Positions 13,381-28,300 of a stretch of DNA of 64,000 nt are shown here, piece by piece (the stretch's first letter is position 1; each line of letters opens with the position of its first letter). The stretch covers positions 20,577,399 through 20,641,398 of the forward strand of contig NC_040025.1 in NCBI RefSeq assembly GCF_000972845.2, in the 5' to 3' direction. Source of the stretch: Larimichthys crocea. Taxonomy: Eukaryota; Chordata; Actinopteri; Sciaenidae. The notes below the pieces were generated by a model. The model searched no databases, was not told where the DNA came from, and was given only the letters and a program-made list of their open reading frames with translations. A program made the translations under genes and the position numbers.

Positions 13381-16300
13381 GTGAGGTCGGGGTCCTGAAC
13401 ACCTGCTTTCTAACGCTGGGCTGTTACTAGCCAGCATGGACATGACTCACTGCTGCCACACACATACACACATGCTCGGTATGTGTCCATTGCTACCTTA
13501 TTACCATCCTGTCAGAGCCCATTAGATCTAGACTGTGAAGACGGGAGCCTGGGGGAAACTCACACATACACACCACTTTGCCCCGGTCACCTGGGGAGAT
13601 GGAAAGAGTTTAACACTCTACTCTCCATGGAGATCAATCTTGCTATCACTCAGCACAGATCAAACAACAGGATGATCTCATCTACTGCTGCACTGACATT
13701 TATTGCATCTGCAAGGGACATTTTTCACAAAGCAAGTTTGTCTCCGTTTTTAGTCTAGTCTAGGAAAAATGCATTAAGAGCGACTTCTGCATTTCAACTC
13801 TATTTGTATGCATGTGTTAACTCTCACGTGGAGACCACACATTCAGGCTAGTTTGGCATCTGCATTACACACCTGAACTTTCATCCACCCTGCCTACATA
13901 TTGGACTGTTTAGGACCAGTGTGTAGGATTTAATGACATCCAACAGTGTAGTTTCTGATTGCAACCCTCTGCCCTCACCCTCTCCTTCCTAGCATGAAGA
14001 AAGCTATGATAACCACCCAAAGCCAGAAAAACATGAGATGCCATATCCAGAGTCAGTGTTTAGTTTGTCCATTCTGGGCTACTTTGAAACTAGTGGTTCA
14101 ACATGGCACGTCATCAACACGTCATCAGGACTCATTCTAAGGTAACAAAACATAACAATTTCTATTTTCAGGTGTGCAAGAATAAAAAGATTTGAGTTGT
14201 GCATATTCTATTTCTGCTATATTCTGAAAATAAAGCACATCAAATCTTACACAACAGACAAAACACAAGGACAGAACACAGTATCTACAAAATGAGTTAC
14301 AACCTGCTGAACTTGTCACTGACATATAATGATTTCTAATGGATGGTTAATGTAAGCGAACTTTAGTGGTAACAGGAAGATAATCTATTCTAATCGTGTC
14401 AGCTATGGGTGCCAATGTGCACAACAAAATACAGTCCATATGAGGTTGATGCAATAATAGCAATATTTGGGACTAGGCAAAATGTCTTAAGGGAGTATAA
14501 ATAAGAGTGTCTTCAAATAACCAAAAACATAGCTGCTTACATTTTCATTTCTTCATCACTCTGATCTCTTTCCTTTTATTTGAGAACAAGTCATTCATCT
14601 ACATCATGTTTGCAACTATGTATCACTGGGGTAGAATTGAAGAGATCTTCACGTATAACTACTCGATTGATTTAAGGATGGAAACACATCTCAGAACCAT
14701 GCTTGTTTGCCTGCCAACAAGACTGGCATACAAACCTACCAGCCATAGCCAAAATAGAGTAGGAAACGAGTAGCAACTGAGTCAACTCTTCGACCTGCGA
14801 GTCTTTGTCTCCCTTTTAGCCCTTTCTTTTACTGAACCCCACTAAGGAACATACAGATATAGATTTAATTCTCCTTCAGCACGATCCTTCTTGTGCATAA
14901 AGAGGATCTCAGCTTTGTCTTTCCATTAATGTGTCAGTTCCAACCCTCTTTCTACAAAGGGGCACAGCAGTAGTAATACACTCCAATGAGTTCAACACTA
15001 TTCTCAGTTTCTCTAGCTCCCTCCTCTCTGTCATTTATTGTATACCTCGCCCCCTCAGCTGTCTCAAAGGAACAGACCTTCCTCCCCCGTATTGCTCCCA
15101 AAGCTTCATGACTCCTCTCCCCTCTCTCCATCTTCTCTTTTGCATCTGAGCCTGGTTTCTTACTTTATCTCCTTAACCGCAAGACATAGATCATCCCTTT
15201 GTTGCTGCTTGTTGGGGACTGTAACAAGATGAGATATAAAACAGAGACTGTTGTATTGTCTGACACACGTTTCTTAACCAGATAATGACTGAGATGAAAT
15301 TCAGTACCCAAATTCAAATCCCTGTTCAGTACTGCTGATGCACGGTAAAGTTGTTTACTCTACGAAACACTTTGGCAGGCCACTTCCCTCTGTGTTTACA
15401 CTGCAGGCCCTCATGCTCAGCTACAAAATGCTACTTGTACTGAATTTTAAACAACGGCAAAGCAATAACTAGAGCAAAAATTACAATAACATCTTCTTTT
15501 CATTTCTAATGTCAGTTCATGTCTGAATGAGGTATCTTACTAAATAGCAATCAAATGAACTATTTTTGAACCGTTTTCCTCCCATGTGTAATTCCCAGTG
15601 GAGCAGTATGGCGCCAAAATTAGGACTTGTTCTTTTTACATGTCAGGGAGGTCAAAGGCCATCAAAAAGATACGAGTCTGGACAAGGAAAAGTAATAAAA
15701 GAAAGTGTAGGTTAGATTAAACCACACTATCTGCTATACGTTTGCTTGATTCAAGTTCCGCACAAAAAACAATCCAATGAATATGGATGTAGCTTACATT
15801 TCCATGGGAAAATGAATGAGTCATGTGCCCTAAATCATACACAGCAACATCACTGAACCTTCCACCATTAATCACCAGTTATCTATTCCCTGATGCCTTT
15901 TCCCCATGACTCCCATTTAAACCTAAACCGCTCTTCCTCCTTCACTACTAATACATCTATTTACAGTATGTATTCTTTTACATGAACATAGTAAGTCTGA
16001 CTTTTTCTCTGTACATCCCCCTTTAACCTTTCTACTCTAAACATCTTTCAGTTTCTGCTTCTTTGTTGGCAGGCAAAAAACAGCAACAAGTGACGGCATA
16101 AGTACGTGAGGATTAACAATACAAACAGTGGAGTTTAGAAGTTACAAACATCACGGTACAAGGGGACTAGTCATTCAGAACTGGGGTGAAAACAGGGCCA
16201 AATAGGGTAAAGGCAGAAACCATGAACTGCATCATCCCTGGTTTGTGTCCGGACTAAGACCTTTGTTGCATGTCATGTCAGGTCCAAGGAAAGGCAACAT

Positions 16301-19300
16301 GCTATTCGGTGTGATTAATTACCCATCTAAGCAGAAAGTTGATTCTTCACACATCGATGATATTTGCAGGAAACAGCGGCTGCTTCAAAAGGTTTAAAAC
16401 AAACACGATACAGGCACTCAGGCAAATATCTTCTTGTTTATTATGGGCAAAAAATGAACATGTTTCAGCTATATGCCATTATCAGCCTGACCCTGATAAT
16501 CACCTCATTTTTATCCACCCCTAATTCCACTTTATTGCTTCCCCCCACCCCCTGCAAAACTATTATCTGAACCACATACCAGGAGTACACATTCCAAACT
16601 GCTTAAAAAGATTTGTTCTGTTTCCAGTCAAACTCATGAACGGGTCAAATCACTGCAGGTACTGCACAAGAGGCACAATGACCAACAAAAACACACACAC
16701 ACACACAGAGCTGAAGATCTACACAAGACCCAAAGAAATCCACTACTACTGTTCATCATTGATATTTTGATCTGTATACACACTTTTATATCATTGTTGG
16801 TGTTGTTTTGTGCTTCTTTTTACACTGCTGTAAAACAACGTTACAGTTGAAGTATACAGTGGCTGTGGGGCTCTTCTTGCTTCAGTTCCAAATTTTTTTC
16901 CAGTCTAGACTTACGGCACAGGTTACTTTAAACTTTGTAGCTCTAAAACTTTTACCTAAGCACATATTATACAACAAGTGAATCACCTCAACACTTTAAG
17001 GCCAATGCTTGGGGGAATATAAATAAAAGTAAAAGTAAATAACGGAGCATTGTAAACCAACAGCAGAACTAAAATAGCTTGAGCAGTTTCGGCCAGTTTG
17101 AAAATGAATCATGTATTGTCTCCAGTAGTCACATAAAATGCAGTTTTGTCTGTCAAGAACAGGTGGACAAAATAAAACATTGTGTGTGTGTGTGTGTGTG
17201 TGCACGTGCTTTTGTGTGTTGTGTTTGTGTGGGTGCACAAGTTTGAGTGTGCAATGTGTGAAGTGCTCTCCCTACAGTCATGTGGGTTGGGGGGGGGGGT
17301 GATGGTTTCCGTATCAAGTGTACGCCTGAAGTTGCCTTGGCAACCTAACACAAAGATCTCATCACCATAACAACTCTATCCCCTCCACCCTCCCTCCTCC
17401 TCTATCCAAGTGGCAGATCAATCCCCCTCCACCCCCCTCGCTTGCTCTCTCTCTCTCTCTTTCTATCTATCTCCATCCCTCCATACACACCCACTCACTG
17501 CCATAACAGCATTAACAGATGGAGAGAAGAGACAGATAGAGGGGGAGAGAAATGAGAGAAGGGAGGACAGAGGGAGAGCCAGAGGGGGAGAAACAAAAAG
17601 ACAGACCAGAAGGGGTGACAGGGAAAGATCTACTGCAGTGTGATAAAAAGAAATAAGAAGAAAACTGAGAAAAGAAAAAAAAACTAATGATAGCAAATGC
17701 CAATATGATGGTAGTGATGAATAGTAAGCTACTGCACATGCCTGTTGATATAGAAAATACATACAATACGTACATACAAAAAGAGGTAGACAAAGGAAAA
17801 GAGGGTGACTATAGCATGTGATAACCAGTGATTGAGAAAAACATGCAGACAAACCAATCACAAAGGGGGGGGGGCATCATTGAGAAGGGAGATGGAGAGA
17901 GAGAGAGAGAGAGAGAGAGCCCACTGAGTGAATAAGTGAAGGAGGAAAAAGAAGGGAGCAATTCATCCGTCCCTGCATGGCGTTTTCCATTGATTTTTCT
18001 TACGGCCATTTTCAGTGTCTGGCTGCCTGGTCCGTCAATACATCAGCCAGTTAGCTGGAGGGGAGACCAAAGCATCAATGTGGCCACTCCACATCAGACA
18101 CTTCAGATCTCAATATTTCACATTTTGATATTTTTCCCTGCCAAAATGGCTACAGAGCGGTTAGACTGGTAAGACGAATGAGACAGGGGGAACAGATGCA
18201 CGACAGTAAGACAGATCCGGTGACACAGTTGGTAAGGATTAAATAAACCCTAACCTAAACTGCGGAAGCGATGGCTGGCTTTCAAGTGGGAGAGTTAAAA
18301 GGAACATAGGCGACATAAACTAAGTTTGGACAGGTCTGTTATTTGTCCGCCCACCTGTTGCTGCTCACACCTCCTGATTTCCTTCTTACCACTCTCCTTC
18401 CTGGAATAGAAACAGCATAAATGCAGGAAGATTTTGTCTTTTAACAAGGACAGGTCTGTCCATTACATTAGCCACTTTGGCAGTGCGTCAACCACCATTT
18501 GGAGCCCTTAATCGAGTCGACAGGATGAATTTGGCAGAACAGAATTGCGACAGGGGCTGGATTGTATTTGGGGATGGGTGTGCTGTTGGCAGTTTTTTCA
18601 GCCCATCACTGAAAATAGTCATGTAGACTATGAATGGTGCCTGCCTATTCATCTGTTGCATTAAATTTTGAAAATTAAGAGGTTTGAATTCCCAAACACA
18701 TGGACATTCTTCTGAGAATAATTCATTTTAGATGTCAAATATCATAAACACGAGCATGTGAGGAGTGGAGGCACTCTCCCATTGCATCAGCAGCCGACTC
18801 AGTGACATTTCTGTCACCTAAATGGCCAATTTGTGTCCATTCTGAGCATCAGGGGGCAGCTAACAAGTTTTCCAGTCATTTATTGTTCTTCCATTTTTCC
18901 ACGATTCTCAGACAGTCCAGGACACGGTGGCAACTTTTATTTACTGAGAAATTTAAAAGGTTTAGGTGCACAATGATTTGATCAAGTTACTTTAACACAT
19001 AGTTATCTCTCTCCCTTCCTCTCCCCCCCAACATTTATCTTCCTTAACAACAGCCCCCACCATCTGTTCCTCCTCTTCTATCATCCAACTCTGTCTCTCC
19101 ATCTCTTTTCCTCCTTTCCTCTCAGCCTCTATGCTTACTCTTACTCCTCCTCCTCCTCCTAAGGTCTGATTGATAACAGCAGGGTCACATGTGGATCAGG
19201 GAGCTTCCCTCACGTGTTGCCTCTCCTCCAGAGCCAGCAGCCTCAGATGTCATTGTCAGCCTCTGCTGGCATGCACTCATGCGAACGTACTCACATGCAC

Positions 19301-22300
19301 ACACACTCACACAGACAGACACAGCAGCTTAATCAAGCTCACGGCCACAAACACACAGTACAAGTTTACATGTGCAACCTCATACACACAGAGGAGGTGA
19401 ACAGAGCTTGCCTGACACGACCACTGGCAAGCTCGAAAGCAGACTCAATAAAGCACAACATCAGCTCTAGTCTCCTACTGCACACCCACGTATCATAGAA
19501 ATCCCCCAGATTCATGCTTCAAAATGCACATGGGCAGCTTGTTCAGCGAGGATTTTGTGGCAGTGTTTCCTCTACTATATGTGGCACAGTGACTGATTGT
19601 GAAACAATTGTTTGTGTGACGAACAAAAGGAACATTAATAATTTCCTGAAAAAACTTGATTGAAGAAGAAGAGATACTTTTATTAATCCCTCGAGGGGAA
19701 ATTGTTGAAACTAGCAGTTGTTGTTACTTTCTAACCCTCTCCAAGAGCTTTCATTGCCAGCAATCTGATCAGTACCTTACACTCCTACAACTTTGAGTCA
19801 TTTTTTTAAAATCAGTGTCTCTTTCCAAGTCTCTTTCCTTATTTTCTTCCCCCCTTCTGCCCTGTTTCATCTCTCCCCAAGACTCATACCAAGAGGAACA
19901 AGCATAAATCCTATCCCCTGCATGTCCTCCTCCCCAGAGAAGATATACTGTATAGTCTGGCTCTATATGTCAGCAGTCCATGTGTGCAGAAGTGCTGACC
20001 TAAGCAGCATTATTTGCAGGCTCTACAGCTTACAGTACAATACCAGGTTAATGTGGAAACCTAATCAGAAAACACACAGGTCTAATGTCTACAATGTATT
20101 ACAAGTCATACAAATCTGCACACAATTGAACATGCAGGCTGCAAACTAGCAGTGTTTGTGGAGACATCATAAAATGCAGAGACAGCGACAGCAGAGGAGG
20201 TACACAAATACACACACGGCATGATTCATAAATGCACACAATACCACCACAATCTATTATTGCTTTCTTTAAATGAAACGGTCGACTCCAAAAGAGATTT
20301 TACACGCATGTCAACTCAATTTAGGTAGGGACATGAAGGACAAAATTAGAATGACAAAAATTATTACATTTAACTGATAGTTGCGTGTTTTGTTGAATAA
20401 AATACATCTTTTGAAATAAAAATTTGGATGTGGCAGCTACATGAACACACGAATGACTGTAGCACAGAAAGCTCGGTGTACCTCACAAAGTTGTTTGAGA
20501 TTGCATCGTTAAGCTGCTCACCATTTTCAGTCACTGAAATGTAATTTTTTTTAAAAATGGACATTGATTCTCACTCAGATTTAATGTCCCTAGTGAAAGA
20601 ATTAGTTTGGGCATCATTTCGTTTCCAATTTGAAAAAACTCATCTCATCAAGTATTAAAATAGTCTTCATTGTTAAAGTGTACAATAAATGCACCACACC
20701 GTGTTCTGGCAAACAGGTGAACTTCTATGGTTTCTGGATCTGCTGGACAATTTAACGACGATGACACAAATGTCAAGATTGAGACATACTTTCACCACTG
20801 TGATGTATCCAAGACAGGAAGCAGACAGTAGATAATACACATTAAAATAATAATAATATCCTTCGTGTAATTCCAGGTAAAATATGTAGTGCAATGCAAG
20901 AATCAGGGCTGCTGACGTATCATGTCTGCCAGTTGTGATGCGTCAGACCAGAGCCAAATTATGAGTGTTAAACAGCATGTCAATTATTGCTTCCGGCAAA
21001 TTGGCGCCTTACCAAATGGATCGAGGACACACTCAAAATACTGAATATATTATATCATTACTAAACTATATGTTAGACTACAATCAACAGGATCACATTT
21101 TGTGGTGGAATTCTCCTTTATCATAAACACAGGCATCCAATGTGTGTCATCAGTGCTGGCTGTTTCACACCAGAGGCAGTTTGTATCATATGAGAGTCAG
21201 CTGGGAAAATAGATGACATATCATTGGAGTCTGCTGTTAAGAAATAATATATTGTAATGTGAGTGGCATTGCACAAGCCTCTGACCTTATTCTTAACCAG
21301 TTGAAATCCTTAAACAAGCAGTGGGCATTATGGGCAAGCAGTGGACAAGCAGTGGGCAACTACCTTTGAGACAGCTTAGAGCAAGGCACCAAGTTCAGTG
21401 GAGCTCCTTTAAGGACTGTGGTTATACTGAGTTTACAACTTTGTATCTAATGCTGTGGAGCTGATTGGCTACCAATTTAAAAACACTGTTGGAGGACTAC
21501 ATAAGAAAGTAAAATGAGCAAAGGAATCTGTATGTAGGGTAAGAAATTACTCCTCATTAAAGACCTATGAATCATATATTAAGGCTACTACGAAATCTAA
21601 GATTTAAAAGAAACATTTCATGAGCAAAGATGCAAAAATGAGGAAGACTCATGAAGTAGTGAAGCACTGAAAAGTACTGGTGTACTGTACTAAATATAAG
21701 ATCTTAGTGAATGAACTACATTTTTAACATGCTCCTCTGGTGGACTGCATGGACCTGAGACAAAGAAACGATAGCGTAGCTAGATAAAAACGATCAGATA
21801 CCGTGATCTGCAAAGATTTTTTGAAAGCATGTCTCCAGGAGAAACACCTTTGACAACTTAAGTACATATTGTCTGCCATAGTGACACCCTTTTCTGTTTT
21901 ATACACAGCCAACAGGATAAACTGGTAGTGTTAAATAGTGGAACAGATCAACAGGTCACTGTATACCTTACACTCCCTGTCCTGTATAATCACTTTAAAT
22001 AATAGGTTAATAAGAGCAGAGATCACACAAACATAAGGCTGAACCTAAAAGCGGAAGCCAAGCATGATATATGGAGAACATACATGAGTTAAACTAGCTA
22101 CTGTGTACCGATCTACAGTTTCTCAGCTGTGATTTATGGTAGTGAGAACTTGTTTGAATGTTGAATTTATTACACAGAAGTTGTAAACAAACAGATATGA
22201 GGTTTCAAGATGTCAGCAACTCGGAGGAAGGGAAATGTCCACGCGCACACACGATATGTGCACTTTGCGCCTATACCAACATCACAAAACATCTACACAG

Positions 22301-25300
22301 ACACACACTTTGGGTTTCCTCTCTGACAGATGTACAACAGGGGTACCTTAGATATATAAAAAAAGAATGTCTCTTTAATGGAGAACTTTTCTGTGAATTT
22401 TTCCAGCTCAGCTGCTCTGGCTTTTTCCTCTCATTCCTCATGCTGTTTGTTTTCTTGTTTGCTGTAACCTTTGTACATCTTTTTCCCCCGTCTCACAGCT
22501 TATACCTCTCTCTTCCTAAGTCATGAAGCTTCCACCATTATTCTCACGCTCTGCTCTGTTCCAGTCCTCGTTTCCCACCACACGACTCCCTTCTCACTCT
22601 CTTTACCTTTCCTATTATCTAACTCTGTCCATTTCCCTCCCACAAAAACGGTCTCTTGTTCCCTCTCTCCCATTGCCCCATATCTGACTCTCTCCCCTTT
22701 CCACTATCTCACCCTCCCTCTCTCTTCCCGTCTATTGCACTCTTCACAGGACTTAAGCCCTTAAAAGGAAGTAGCCTGTCCTGCTTATAGCTGCGCTGCT
22801 GTTAACCCTTTCCCAGCGTCACCAGGTTTGCTGATGCCTCTTAACCACTTTAAGCCTGACTTGACCTGACAACCTTTCTTGTGTTTATCACATGCAGAGG
22901 TTGACGTCAACAGCGTAAAAGTAATGCTATGATCAAAGGATCTGCACTAACCCAACTTCCACAATAAACACATTTCTAAGTAGCTTTGACCACTGGGGAG
23001 TAGATACTTGCAATATAAACATGCAGAACTTAACCTTATTATCTGTTCAGGTCTCAGTGGTTCAGTGGTATCTGCAGCATGATAAATCCTTGTATAAAAG
23101 TATTTTTTTTTAATCACTCTAATCTATCTCTAAATCTAAAAATATTGCTAAGGATACGTACTAAAAAGGAAGCTCAGTCAATGTCTCCGTCTCTATTTCT
23201 TTAATTTGCTTGTGGCCATATTCTTCCCAACACACGTCTTAGCACATGGTTTACTATGTGATGCTAACACAACACACTTACACTCAGATCTGACTAAGTA
23301 GTACACATACCAGTATTGCTAAATAACTTACTTCGAGTATCACACTTTTCAAACAGACATTCCACAGGTTGTATAGCCCACACACAGTTACGGTTTTATG
23401 CTTTAGTAGACGCAGTAAAGGCAGTACACAAAAATGCATATGCAGTTTAACGGAGGCTTTTTCAAAACATCTTAGAGCGCCATGAGAAAGTGCTTATTTA
23501 GTCTATGTGGAAATTCCTGCATGTCCCTGGTGGTGTTAATACTATGCAATAATATCTCCCAATAAGTTATACAGGCCAGCTGTGGTTACAGTGAAAGAAG
23601 CCGAAGTGATTGTTTTACAACGAGTGTGATATTTTTCAAATACTGGACACTTCAAATAAATAAGACAGGCCAAGAATACAAGCTATGCTGCATGGACGCA
23701 AGACTAAACAACTTCAACTAAATTCACCAGCGGTTACTTACCCCAATAATTCCCCCTTTTAGACCTTAGCACTATAGCATTTCATCTTGTAAATTCTTTA
23801 ATTAATTAATTCCAGTTTTGATGACATTACATACACGTTACAGTTTGATTACAGCTGTGTGTAGCACTATTGCTCAAGTCAAATTTCCCCTCTGGACAAT
23901 TAAAGTACATCTTATCTTCAATAGTTTATGACCACATAGAAAGCCATTTTTCTTCATATGTTTTGACACATACAAAAGTCTTTGCAAATCTAAGTTTCAA
24001 CAGCAGTTTTTATCTATTTCCTTATTTGTGATTCGTCCGTAATCTCTCTCCTCTGCAGCACGCACTCTTGATGGCGTTTTGATCTTGGCACAGGTCCTGT
24101 TTACATAGTCCACCATGTTACCAGCGACAGCTTCTATGATGAAAAACCTAAAGAACTTGAGGAATGTTTCACCTGAAGAATGTGACATTGCAGAATGTGG
24201 GTGAAAGGAATGTTTTTCCTGACTTTATCTTGCATATGAAACTAGATGCCGAAAGTTTTCTGCAACATTTACAGTGTCAGACCCAACAGATAATTTAGCT
24301 ATACTCCCAGGAGCTTGTTTCATTAAAACGTTTTTTATTTTTCCACAAGAGATGGTTCTGTCATGATTTTGGGGTCCAGACACACCAGTATTATCCCATG
24401 GATGTAGAAAATTTGTTTGGAAAAGTGAAAAAAAAATAAAATTACAATATCTCAGGCCACGATATCTGTGTCTAAAGCATCAAGTCTCCACATGACAAGT
24501 AAAACGAGATGTTTTCATATACCCAGGACGGGGCATCATTTATTCATTTTCAGTTTCCAGGGTTAAAAAAAAAAAGTTTAGAATCGCACATGGTAGAAAC
24601 TGAATGGCTTTAACACAAGTCCAGCACAATATCAGCCAAAAGTCCTGTGTGGTGGCAAAATGTCAAACTGCAGAATAACATTAGTGGCCAGCCTGCGGGT
24701 AGGAGAGCGCAACATGCTCTCATCAAACCACTGGGGTGTAACGTAAACAAGGCCAATCTGGTCTCCCATTACGTGACCATTTACAGTCACAAAAGAACTC
24801 CAAACCTCCACATTCTCAAGCCTGTGTTTAGAGTTGGGTCATTAAATGCATGCAATACCATTTGACTTGTGGGAGCTTGTGGGTACTACTCGATGTACGA
24901 TGGAAACTAAGCATGTATACTTGCACACTTATGTCAAATTTGACCATTACTGCCGCCATAAAAAGATTAAACAGTAACATTTTACCAGGTACTTAAGTTT
25001 GGTGAACATGTCAAATGTTGTATATGTCATGCTAATTGGGTCTCAACTAAAATAAGCTAGAACAGGAAGAAATGTAGTTTGTACAACATAGTTATAAATA
25101 TGCAGCCTAAAAAGGAGGCACAAAGTGAGTTTGTGCTCTTACTCTCTTGCAATTTTCATCACTCTCTCTGACTGACAACTTTATCCCTCACCTGATAGAT
25201 AATAAACAGTGCTGCTGCCCTATAAGAAGATAAATAAGAGGGTTGCATAAACACACATTATCAGAACTGCAATACAAAGACAGCGATATGAACGTCTGTC

Positions 25301-28300
25301 ATATCAAGGCTACGCAAACACACTGATAAAGATACAGTACTTGTTACCGAGCGGAGGGCTGTGAACTACTTGTAACCTTCTGACATTTTTTTATCTAAAT
25401 CATGATTAAGCAAGGCCACTGCCCATCACTGTCACTTGGCTAAGAGCAGTTTCAATGTCACTGGTTTCTATGGTGACCATGGCTGTGCCACATTAGGCCA
25501 CCATGTTAAACCCACAACATACACAGTATTAGAATGCCCCTCAAAAAGCTGGAAAGAAACAGTAACTCTGCTATGTCGAGCCCAATCATAACCCACATTA
25601 AACTGAGAAATTAAATGAGAAGTACAGCCTCTTATTTCCTCCAGAGAGGAGGTAACATTTTCAATTATGTTTGTTTGTGTGTATTATTATTAAGATATCT
25701 GAAAAACACCTGGTGGAAAAAAGGCCATATTGTTGGGCAAACAGTTTCTAGTGTACAGATTTTTTGTTCAATAGGACATAAACCATGTGTAACAAGTGCA
25801 GTGTTATACAAGCAACAAAGACATTACAACAAAGGTGCAGAATTTATAAAATACACCCTATTTTCACATGTGCATTCAACTGTTCAGTCGACGAGTCAGA
25901 GTGATGTCTGAGACAGGGTGTGATACAACCACCAGTGACACGCTGGTCTTTGTCTGTTCAGCTGTCTGCTCTAACAGCCAATTTGGCAGGAAACCAACCA
26001 TCATCCCTTTTCTAAAACTCGTACTAGCTAAGGGCTGGGAAACTCTTTTGTTCACGCAACACAATCACAGGTGAACACTGTAGTACGTTTATCGCCCTGG
26101 TCTTGGGTTTCTCTCAACAGGTGCAGTCAAAGAGGTAATAAAAATTGATCACCATTCCCTGTATAGTATGAGACCCATTTTGTTTTTTTGCAAGTGTACC
26201 TGAAAATCCTTGTTTTGAAGAATTTACCAGAACCAGGCCATTGTCTCAGAAATGATGTGATCAGTCTGCTTCTCGAGGCTGGTTTTCTAGAAATTTCTAG
26301 ACTAACGTCCGTGTTTTGCTCTGCAGGTACTTGATGGACATGGACCTCATTTGGCTGCAGTAACTGGCTGGTTGTCTCACTTGTTGTCTGCATGTCACTC
26401 TTAAAAGTAAACAAGTGTGTACCCAGGAAGGTTAAGAGGGACTCCAAAAACCAATACTCACTTTTCACAGTTTACAAGACTAAAATATTTTTGCGAACAC
26501 CACTTAATATCTAGATCCTGTCTGCCAAAGTTGCTGAAAGGGTGGACCACCCAACAGTCAAAAATGAACTGTTTGGCTGCTAATTAATGTTGGCTCTAAC
26601 CCACTAATTTCTCTCCCATTCAGTCTCTTCTCATTCATGGTTTCTTTCCCTTTCTTCTCTACACTTCTCCCCATTGTTAATTCTCTCTTTCCTACCGGGC
26701 CAAAGACGGTTTTGCTAAACCGCCCTTATAACCCCTTCTCCCTCTAAGCTATCTTGTCTAATGAGATTGGCCCTGTACATCGAGAACAACACATGCACAG
26801 CAAGGGAGACAAGGGGATTGAGTGGATGAGAGAGTAGGTTCAGAGGAAACAGGATGAGAGAGTGATGGCTGACATATAACGACAGGCTGACAGATTAAAA
26901 ACAAAGATGTGGTGACCGAACCTTTGGAATAGTAATAGTAGAGATTTAAACATGTATGCAGGCTGAATTTACGAAGGAGATGTGATATGTATTGTCATTC
27001 TGTCACCCTGACCAATACAAACAACATTAAAAGGAGGACAAACTGAACGTATTACGTGACCTGGTTTCACAAGCTTTTCTTGTGCAAGTGTCAGGTAGAA
27101 AATGATAAAAAAGGAATGCTAGGTAACCCACTAGTCCCAAAACCTTGGCCAATTCACTCTTATCTCACACTGCTAGGTTAGCAAACAAGAACTGTGGGTG
27201 GCAAGTTTATCTACTCTTACAGACACCATGTTGAGTAACCAACAATTGTTTAATTTAAAAAGATCTGGTGGCCTGATAAAGCAGGATATAGGACTGATAA
27301 ATGCTTGAATCAAATCACTGACTATATTTGCATTGCCTGCAATGATCCAACTGTGGATCATATTCTAAATAGGCCTATTTGTAAGATGTATAGATGGTTT
27401 TCTTATAGAACTGTTCCATTCATATTCATGCTCATGAGCACAGCCTGATGAATGAGGCTACTATCTCTACAATACAACATCCCCATTTTCATCCAGTACA
27501 AACCCTAAGTTGTCATCATCATTTATTACCATGGTTTACTCCCTCCATGCAAATTATGCAAAAACATTGCTCTAAGCTTCTTTTTAAAACACATATATAC
27601 ATGAGTAGATTCAACTGGGAGATGAAGCTCAAAGATGGTTGCCCCAAGGAGACACAGTACTTGGCAAATGGCCACACAGGAAGCATGTTTGCAGAGAATT
27701 AAACACTGGCAAAGAGTGCTTGTAAGTGGAAGATATATAGTGTGACGTGTTTCCGCAAGGGAACATCTTTGGCAGGCATTGTAAGACAGTTCAACTGCCG
27801 AATGTTTGACAAAATGCTGTGAAACCACGAACACAGGATACACGCGGGTCCTTACTTAAGCTAAAGTAACATGTAATATTGTTGTGGCTGGTGGTCATAC
27901 AAACACAACTTAAATAACCTCTATTACAAACAGTACCAACAGGATAGTGTAAAGAAAAAACACGTTTTCTTCTCAGGAATAACAGAGTCCTAAACTCTCT
28001 CCTGAATTACCCCCGTTGTGACGCTCTGACCCGAATGTGGAGCCAGTCACTACATTGATCACTGGAGGACTGATTCCCACATCCTCTGTAATCGGACCAC
28101 TCTCAGCCCAGATCATCCCCCTCCCCCTCCTCAGTCTTCTGCTTCCTTGACTATCCCATGCCCTTCTCTCTTCACCCCTCTCCCACTTCTCTCCCGAGAG
28201 ATGCATTACATGGGCATTAACTCCAATACCAATAGTGTAAAAGTATTACTTCAGCCCAGTGTTGGTTTTTAAGGCTCTTATCTGACCAATTCTTGGATTA

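Noticed and set aside
17463..17861. 132-codon Ser/Leu/Phe-rich minus-strand open frame
   Set aside because: A direct translation of the polypurine/polypyrimidine block; a composition artefact.
19793..20149. 118-codon plus-strand open frame
   Set aside because: Antisense to prkar2a within its intron, composition typical of translated noncoding DNA, no motif.
26127..26468. 113-codon minus-strand open frame of fairly even composition
   Set aside because: No family resemblance, no promoter or splice context, and the length is expected by chance in a 24-kb intron. Kept as noncoding, though conservation would be worth checking.
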